The notes below the pieces were generated by a model. It ran no database searches, had not been told where the DNA came from, and saw only the letters and a program-made list of their open reading frames with translations. Positions 59,065 to 64,000 of a stretch of DNA of 64,000 nucleotides are shown piece after piece. The stretch covers positions 310,001 through 374,000 of the forward strand of contig NZ_QGHC01000002.1 of assembly GCF_003148905.1 (NCBI RefSeq), read 5' to 3'. Both the position numbers and the translations under genes were made by a program. Origin of the DNA: Fulvimonas soli. Lineage in GTDB: Bacteria; Pseudomonadota; Gammaproteobacteria; Xanthomonadales; Rhodanobacteraceae. The stretch's first letter is position 1. The number at the start of each line of letters is the position of its first letter.

Positions 59065-60651
59065 CTAGCGGGCCTCGCGCAGGTCCGCCGGCCGCCAGTC
59101 GGCCGCGAGCACCTGCGCGCGCTGCGCGGCGACGCGCCGGCTGAGCGCGTCGATCGAGGCGGCGTAGGCGGGTTCGCCGGCGAGGCCGCGCAACAGGGGC
59201 GAAGCCTGCAGGTACGCCCGGTCGCTGTAGCCGGCCTGCACGGCCGTGGCCACCGAGCGCAGCGCGTCGGCGCGCCGGCCGCGCGCTTCCTGCAGCAGCG
59301 CCAGTTCGAGATGGTCGCCGGGTTCGCCGGCGCCGTCGGCGAGCTGGCGGCGCATCCGCGCGATGCGCTCGTCGAGCCAATCCGGTGCGGCCGCGGTCGT
59401 GCCGTACAAGGCCGCCAGCGTGGTGGGCAGGCTCATCTGCGGGCGCAGCTGCCGCGCCTGCTCGAACGCGCGGCGCGCGGCCTCGCGGTCGCCGCGCAGC
59501 AGGGCCAGCTCGCCGCCGAGCACGTAGAGGTCCACGTGCGGCGTGCCGCGCGCCAGCGCCTGGTCCAGCGCTTCCTGCGCTTCCTTGAAGCGTCCCTGCA
59601 GGAACAGGTGCCGCGGCCAGGCGATGTTGGAAAACACGTTGTCCGGGTACAGCTGGAAGCTCGCGCGGTAGCGCCGCTCCGCCGCGTCCGTGAAACCCAG
59701 CAGCTCCAGCTCGCGCGCGATCTGCACCTCGCGGAAGCGCACGCGCGCCGGATCGCCGCGCATGTCCAGGTTGGCGCGCAGCGCCTCGGCCAGCCGGCCC
59801 TGCTCCTGGTAGAGATAGGCCGCCGAGGCGCGGCTGGCGTCGTCGGACGGATCGAGCGCCAGGGCGTGCTCGTAGGCGGCGACCGCCGGACCGATCTCGC
59901 CGCGGCAGTCGTGGGCGTAGGCCAGGGCCGACCAGGCAGCGGCGCGGCGCGGGTCGGCGCGGATCGCGGCCTCGGCGAGCGCCTGCGCGCGCGTCGCCCA
60001 TTCGTAGGGAAAGTTGTAGAGGCAGACGCGGGCGCCGTAGGCGCGGCCGAGACCGGCCAGCGCCACGGCATCCGCTGGCGAGACGGCCAACGCCTGCCGG
60101 TACAGGCCGATCGCGCGCTCGTTGTTCTCGCGCTGGCCGATGCCCGCGTAATAGGCGGCGCGCTGCAGCAGTTCCTGCGTCGTCGCGGGCGCGGGCGGGT
60201 CCGGCCGCCGCGCCGGAGCGGGACGCAGCAGCAGTCCGCCCACCGCGATGGCGACCGCGATGAGCCCGGCCGCTGCGGCGGCCAGGCGCCAGGACCGGTG
60301 CGCGCGGCGCGGTGCCGGCGCGGCCGGCGCCTGCAGCACCTGCGGCGGCGCGCACAGCTGGTAGCCGCGCCCACGCACCGAGCGGATGTAGCGCGACTGC
60401 CGGCCGTCGTCGCCCAGCGCCTGGCGCAGCAGCTTCACCCGCTGGGTGACGGTTTCTTCGCCCACCACCGCCGGCGCCCAGACCTCGGCGATCAGGCGGT
60501 CGAAGTCGAGCACCTCGTCGCCGTGGCGCAGCAGGCAGGCCAGCAGGCGGAAGCTGAGTCCCTGCACGTCCAGCGGCCGGCCGTCGCGCGTCACGCGCTG
60601 CCGGGCGGGATCGATCTCCAGGTCGAGCAGGCGATAGCGGTGCGGGTTCAT
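59065..60651 (-). CDS. CadC-like membrane regulator with TPR sensor
   Basis: The 528-residue protein has an OmpR/PhoB-type winged helix (residues 5-100: FRLLACLLRHGDEVLDFDRL ... ETVTQRVKLLRQALGDD ... YIRSVRGRGYQL), one membrane helix (about 122-142) and a periplasmic domain of TPR-like helical repeats (about 155-500). This is the one-component ToxR/CadC design: DNA binding and sensing in one protein without phosphorylation. The regulon is unknown. The ATG at 60651 begins the DNA-binding domain. The methyltransferase gene lies 67 bp upstream on the same strand. Confidence 0.85.
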   Translation of the reverse strand: MNPHRYRLLDLEIDPARQRVTRDGRPLDVQGLSFRLLACLLRHGDEVLDFDRLIAEVWAPAVVGEETVTQRVKLLRQALGDDGRQSRYIRSVRGRGYQLCAPPQVLQAPAAPAPRRAHRSWRLAAAAAGLIAVAIAVGGLLLRPAPARRPDPPAPATTQELLQRAAYYAGIGQRENNERAIGLYRQALAVSPADAVALAGLGRAYGARVCLYNFPYEWATRAQALAEAAIRADPRRAAAWSALAYAHDCRGEIGPAVAAYEHALALDPSDDASRASAAYLYQEQGRLAEALRANLDMRGDPARVRFREVQIARELELLGFTDAAERRYRASFQLYPDNVFSNIAWPRHLFLQGRFKEAQEALDQALARGTPHVDLYVLGGELALLRGDREAARRAFEQARQLRPQMSLPTTLAALYGTTAAAPDWLDERIARMRRQLADGAGEPGDHLELALLQEARGRRADALRSVATAVQAGYSDRAYLQASPLLRGLAGEPAYAASIDALSRRVAAQRAQVLAADWRPADLREAR

Positions 60652-60718
60652 GGTTCCGGTGGCCGGCGGCCCGGCCATCATGCTCCCACGCGGCGCTCCG
60701 CGCTGCAGCGCGCGCCCG

Positions 60719-61570
60719 TCAGCGGGAGCGGAACAGCGCGACGCGGTCCGCCACGACGGCGCCCTCGGGTGCCAGCCACGGCTCGGCGGCGACCAGCGGC
60801 GTGCACGGGCCGAAGGCGGCGACGCGGATCGCGCGGGCGGCGGCCTCGCGCCGCAGCGCGTCGAGCACGCTGCGCAGCATCGTCCCGCGGAAGGGCGTGT
60901 AGAGGTAGAACAGCGTGCCGACGGAGAAGTCGGCGTCACGCGCGTCCCCGTGCAGGAAGCTCGCGTTCGCCAGGCCCAGCGCCCGGGCGGCGCGCCGCGC
61001 GCAGTCGACGTAGGCCGCCTCCTGCTCGATGCCGACGGCGGCGGCGTCCGTGCAGATCGCCGCCAGCAGCGGCACGTGGCCCAGCCCCGAGCCCAGGTCC
61101 ACCAGCACGTCGCGCGCGCCCAGCCCGGCGCGGGCGAGCAGCCCGAAGCCGTGGCGCGCCGGGGTGGGCTGGTAGAACACCATCCCCGGCGCCAGCGCGG
61201 CGGGCGCCGCCGCGGGTTCCTCGAGGCGCAGCACGCCGGCCAGCAGCTCGTCGCGGTAATCGTAGCCGTCGCCGCCGGCCACGCCGTCGCGGCCGGCCCC
61301 GGCCAACTGCTCCAGCAGCAGCGCCGGCCGGCGGCCCTGCCGGATCTCCCGGCGCAGCGCGTCGTACAGCGCTTCGTCGACCTGCTCGAAGCGGGCCCGC
61401 AGGGCGCGGGCCCGCGCGTGGAGCGCGGCCTCGGCCGGCGTGGCGTCTTCGTGCAGCAGGTCGGCTTCGAGCCGGTCGAGCGCCTCCAGCCGCTCGCGCA
61501 GGCGCCCGGGCCGGAGCAGCGTCCGGTCGCGCTCCCAGGCTTCGAGCCGGGCCTGCCGCGCGTCGTTCAC
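60719..61570 (-). CDS. Class I SAM-dependent methyltransferase-like protein
   Basis: The 283-residue protein has a helical N-terminal region (residues 1-130, Arg/Glu-rich) and a Rossmann methyltransferase domain with motif [16 protein letters not shown] and a motif II-like [18 protein letters not shown]- or DOT1-like substrate recognition part may be formed by [18 protein letters not shown]. The target (protein, RNA or small molecule) is unknown. It follows uppP by 25 bp on the same strand, so they may be co-transcribed. Confidence 0.8.
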   Translation of the reverse strand: MNDARQARLEAWERDRTLLRPGRLRERLEALDRLEADLLHEDATPAEAALHARARALRARFEQVDEALYDALRREIRQGRRPALLLEQLAGAGRDGVAGGDGYDYRDELLAGVLRLEEPAAAPAALAPGMVFYQPTPARHGFGLLARAGLGARDVLVDLGSGLGHVPLLAAICTDAAAVGIEQEAAYVDCARRAARALGLANASFLHGDARDADFSVGTLFYLYTPFRGTMLRSVLDALRREAAARAIRVAAFGPCTPLVAAEPWLAPEGAVVADRVALFRSR

Positions 61571-61595
61571 GGCCGGGCCCCGGCGCGCCGCGCGC

Positions 61596-62390
61596 TCAGA
61601 TGTGCGGCGGCAGCCACAGCAGCAGCGCCGCGCCCAGCGCGATGCGATAGAGCGCGAACGGCGTGAAGCGGTGCGCGCGGATGTAGCCGAGCAGCCACTT
61701 CACCGCGGCGAAGGCGACCACCGCCGACACCGCGAAGCCCACGCCCAGCGCGCCCCAGTCCTCGTGCGCCGCGCCGCCGCCCTTGAGCACCTTCAGCAGC
61801 TCGTAGCCGGTGGCCGCGTACATGGTGGGGATGCCGACCAGGAAGGCGAACTCGGTGGCCGCCGCGCGCTGGGTGGTGCCGGCCAGCATCGCCGCGAAGA
61901 TGGTCGCCGCCGAGCGCGAGGTGCCGGGAAAGACGCCGGCGAGCATCTGCGCGAGGCCGACGAACACCGCCACGCCCCAGCCCACCTGCGTGCGCTCGGG
62001 CCGGCGCGCGGCGAGCTGCTCGGCGGCGAGCATCCAGAAGCCGCCGAGCACCAGCGCCCAGGCCACCGGCGCCACCGTCTCGGGCAGCTTGAAGCCGAGC
62101 TTCACCGCGACGAAGCCGAGCACGACGGTGATCAGGAAGGCGACCGCGAGCTTGAGCAGGTAGTCGCGGCTGGCCGGGTCGCGCCACCGCGTCAGCAGCT
62201 GCCAGATGCGCCTGCGGTAGATCAGCGTCACCGCCAGGATCGCGCCGGCCTGGATGCCCACGTTGAACAGGTCCGAGCGCGCGCCCAGCCAGTGCTCGGC
62301 GATCAGCAGGTGACCGGTCGAGGAGATCGGCAGGAACTCGGTGATGCCCTCGATGATGCCGAGCAGGATGACGTTGAGAAGATCGCCCAT
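61596..62390 (-). CDS. uppP: Undecaprenyl-diphosphate phosphatase (BacA/UppP)
   Basis: UppP dephosphorylates undecaprenyl diphosphate on the outer face of the inner membrane, recycling the lipid carrier for peptidoglycan and polysaccharide synthesis; extra copies give bacitracin resistance. The 264-residue membrane protein has the catalytic motifs [20 protein letters not shown] and [10 protein letters not shown] and about eight helices. The ATG at 62390 gives the standard N-terminus [15 protein letters not shown]. It is divergent from glnA. Confidence 0.96.
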   Translation of the reverse strand: MGDLLNVILLGIIEGITEFLPISSTGHLLIAEHWLGARSDLFNVGIQAGAILAVTLIYRRRIWQLLTRWRDPASRDYLLKLAVAFLITVVLGFVAVKLGFKLPETVAPVAWALVLGGFWMLAAEQLAARRPERTQVGWGVAVFVGLAQMLAGVFPGTSRSAATIFAAMLAGTTQRAAATEFAFLVGIPTMYAATGYELLKVLKGGGAAHEDWGALGVGFAVSAVVAFAAVKWLLGYIRAHRFTPFALYRIALGAALLLWLPPHI

Positions 62391-62525
62391 GGGAAACCGC
62401 GCTCCGGGAGGAAGGCCGGCCGCGCCGGCGCAAAGCGGCATAGCTTACGCGCAAAGCGCGGGCCTTCCGGCGGCGCGGGACGGGCCGCCGGAAGGCGGCC
62501 GGATGCCACATTTGCGGGCATTGGA

Positions 62526-62542
62526 TGCGCCGGCATGGTGCA
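62526..62542. promoter_or_regulatory. NtrC-binding site upstream of glnA
   Basis: TGCGCCGGCATGGTGCA matches the NtrC dyad GCACC-N5-GGTGC with one mismatch. It lies 62 bp upstream of the sigma-54 -24 element, a normal enhancer distance. Confidence 0.6.
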
Positions 62543-62603
62543 TCACGGCCGCGCGGCGGGCGCGGACCTGCGCCAAGTCCTTGTCCGGACAGCGCCATGG
62601 GCA

Positions 62604-62619
62604 TGGCACGGCGCTTGCT
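62604..62619 (+). promoter_or_regulatory. Sigma-54 promoter of glnA
   Basis: TGGCACGGCGCTTGCT matches the sigma-54 consensus TGGCACG-N4-TTGCW exactly, with GG and GC separated by 10 bp. It ends 41 bp before the glnA ATG, so nitrogen-limited expression is expected. Confidence 0.9.
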
Positions 62620-62660
62620 CTATCGTGGCATTCCCACCCACACCTGACCGGGGTCCGCGC

Positions 62661-64000
62661 ATGTCCGTCCAGCAAGTTCTCGACCTGATCCAGGAACACG
62701 AGGTCGAGTTCGTCGACTTCCGTTTCGCCGACATGCTCGGCAAGCACCACCACGTCACCTTCCCGGCGCACGCCGTCGACGAGTCGACCTTCGAGGACGG
62801 CAAGATGTTCGACGGCTCCTCGATCGCCGGCTGGAAGGGCATCAACGAGTCGGACATGGTGCTGATGCCGGACCCGGCCACCGCCTACCTCGACCCGTTC
62901 AGCGCGCACAAGCAGCTGGTGATCCACTGCGACGTGCTGGAACCGTCCACCATGCAGGCCTACGGCCGCGACCCGCGCTCGATCGCCAAGCGCGCCGAGG
63001 CCTACCTCAAGTCCACCGGCATCGCCGACACCGCCTCGTTCGGGCCGGAGCCGGAGTTCTTCATCTTCGACTCGGTGCGCTGGCAGAACGACATGGGCCG
63101 CGTGTTCTACGAGATCGGCTCGGAGGAAGCCGCGTGGAGCTCGCGCTACAAGTACGACGAGGGCAACCACGGCCACCGTCCGGGCGTGAAGGGCGGCTAC
63201 TTCCCGGTCAGCCCGGTCGACTCGCTGGGCGACCTGCGCGCCGACATGTGCAAGCTGCTCGAATCGCTGGGCCAGGTGGTGGAAGTGCACCACCACGAGG
63301 TGGCCAACGCCGGCCAGTGCGAGATCGGCACCCGCTTCAACACGCTGGTGAAGAAGGCCGACGAGCTGATCACCATGAAGTACGTCATCAAGAACGTCGC
63401 CCACCAGAACGGCAAGACCGCCACCTTCATGCCCAAGCCGATCGTCGGCGACAACGGCAGCGGCATGCACGTGCACCAGTCGCTGTCCAAGGACGGCGTC
63501 AACCTGTTCGCCGGCGACCTGTACGGCGGCCTGTCGCAGCTGGCGCTGTGGTACATCGGCGGCATCTTCAAGCACGCCCGCGCGATCAATGCGTTCTCCA
63601 ACTCCACCACCAACAGCTACAAGCGCCTGGTGCCGGGCTTCGAGGCGCCGGTGATGCTGGCCTACTCGGCGCGCAACCGCTCGGCGAGCTGCCGCATCCC
63701 GTACGTGTCCAGCCCGAAGGGCCGCCGCATCGAGGTGCGCTTCCCGGACCCGATCCAGTCCGGCTACCTCACCTTCACCGCGCTGATGATGGCGGGCCTG
63801 GACGGCATCCTCAACAAGATCGACCCGGGCGCGCCGGCCGACAAGGACCTGTACGACCTGCCGCCGGAGGAGGAGAAGAACATCCCGCAGGTGTGCTCCA
63901 GCCTGGACGCCGCGCTGGACGCGCTGGACAAGGACCGCGACTTCCTCAAGGCCGGCGGCGTGTTCACCGACGACTTCATCGACGCCTACATCGAGCTGAA
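62661..64000 (+). CDS. glnA: Glutamine synthetase type I (3' end outside window)
   Basis: GlnA makes glutamine from glutamate, ammonia and ATP and is the main entry point of ammonia under nitrogen limitation. The visible 446 residues lack only about 22 of the usual 469. They include [29 protein letters not shown], the metal-binding [36 protein letters not shown] and [10 protein letters not shown]. The adenylylation Tyr is residue 398 in [10 protein letters not shown], so activity is controlled by GlnE-type modification. A sigma-54 promoter and an NtrC site lie upstream. Confidence 0.97.
   Translation, partial: MSVQQVLDLIQEHEVEFVDFRFADMLGKHHHVTFPAHAVDESTFEDGKMFDGSSIAGWKGINESDMVLMPDPATAYLDPFSAHKQLVIHCDVLEPSTMQAYGRDPRSIAKRAEAYLKSTGIADTASFGPEPEFFIFDSVRWQNDMGRVFYEIGSEEAAWSSRYKYDEGNHGHRPGVKGGYFPVSPVDSLGDLRADMCKLLESLGQVVEVHHHEVANAGQCEIGTRFNTLVKKADELITMKYVIKNVAHQNGKTATFMPKPIVGDNGSGMHVHQSLSKDGVNLFAGDLYGGLSQLALWYIGGIFKHARAINAFSNSTTNSYKRLVPGFEAPVMLAYSARNRSASCRIPYVSSPKGRRIEVRFPDPIQSGYLTFTALMMAGLDGILNKIDPGAPADKDLYDLPPEEEKNIPQVCSSLDAALDALDKDRDFLKAGGVFTDDFIDAYIEL

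Overview
The window is a high-GC (about 70%) gammaproteobacterial chromosome cut just upstream of dnaA, so it begins at the replication origin. The order dnaA-dnaN-recF-gyrB followed by tonB-exbB-exbD1-exbD2 and pdxJ, and the protein sequences, point to the order Xanthomonadales/Lysobacterales (Xanthomonas, Lysobacter, Dyella and Rhodanobacter relatives). I cannot name a genus. Nearly all the DNA is coding. I see no tRNA, rRNA, CRISPR array, prophage or intact insertion sequence.

Layout. 1-6.4 kb: replication genes, a DnaA-box region between dnaA and dnaN, and two perfect parS centromere sites inside recF. 6.4-10.7 kb: a small transposon-like element abutting gyrB, a periplasmic TPR protein, and a TonB-ExbB-ExbD1-ExbD2 energy-transduction operon ending in a strong terminator. 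11-23 kb: pdxJ, a phosphopantetheinyl transferase, then what looks like a complete acetate switch: a CrbS-type transporter/hybrid kinase, a CrbR-type LuxR regulator, acetyl-CoA synthetase, a DcaP-type porin and an MHS-family permease. 23-32 kb: two different patatin-like proteins, a PA0069-type radical SAM protein, fructose-bisphosphatase, and a translationally coupled string (DJ-1-like, 57-residue protein, NIPSNAP, GFA) followed by a glutathione transferase. 32-39.6 kb: a WYL regulator, a DUF885 peptidase, an Xre/RES toxin-antitoxin pair, OmpW, an SRPBCC protein divergent from a small ribbon-helix-helix-like protein across a perfect 24-bp palindrome, and phhA divergent from an Lrp-family gene. 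40-49.3 kb: an acyltransferase/hydrolase pair, an unrecognised 409-residue protein, a Ycf46-like AAA ATPase, a sorbosone-dehydrogenase-like secreted protein, and an envelope-stress-type operon (DUF883, YqjE-like, small protein, AI-2E-family permease). 49.3-57.8 kb: a MexEF-OprN-like efflux operon with a divergent LysR gene; its last gene is an oxidoreductase that has lost its cofactor-binding middle in frame. 57.9-64 kb: a serine hydrolase, a CadC-like TPR regulator, a methyltransferase, uppP, and glnA (cut by the window end) behind a sigma-54 promoter with an NtrC site.

The intergenic spaces carry the most unusual DNA: a family of perfect 24-25 bp-stem hairpins (three copies, two inside a longer composite repeat), shorter CCGGAATGACG palindromes, a CCCTC-type repeat that has become part of a coding region, and a cluster of inverted/direct repeats beside the acetate-switch regulator. 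I found no convincing wholly new multi-gene system. The best candidates for new biology are the 24-bp palindrome with its flanking gene pair, the composite repeat, the internally deleted oxidoreductase, and the unrecognised 42-43 kb protein.
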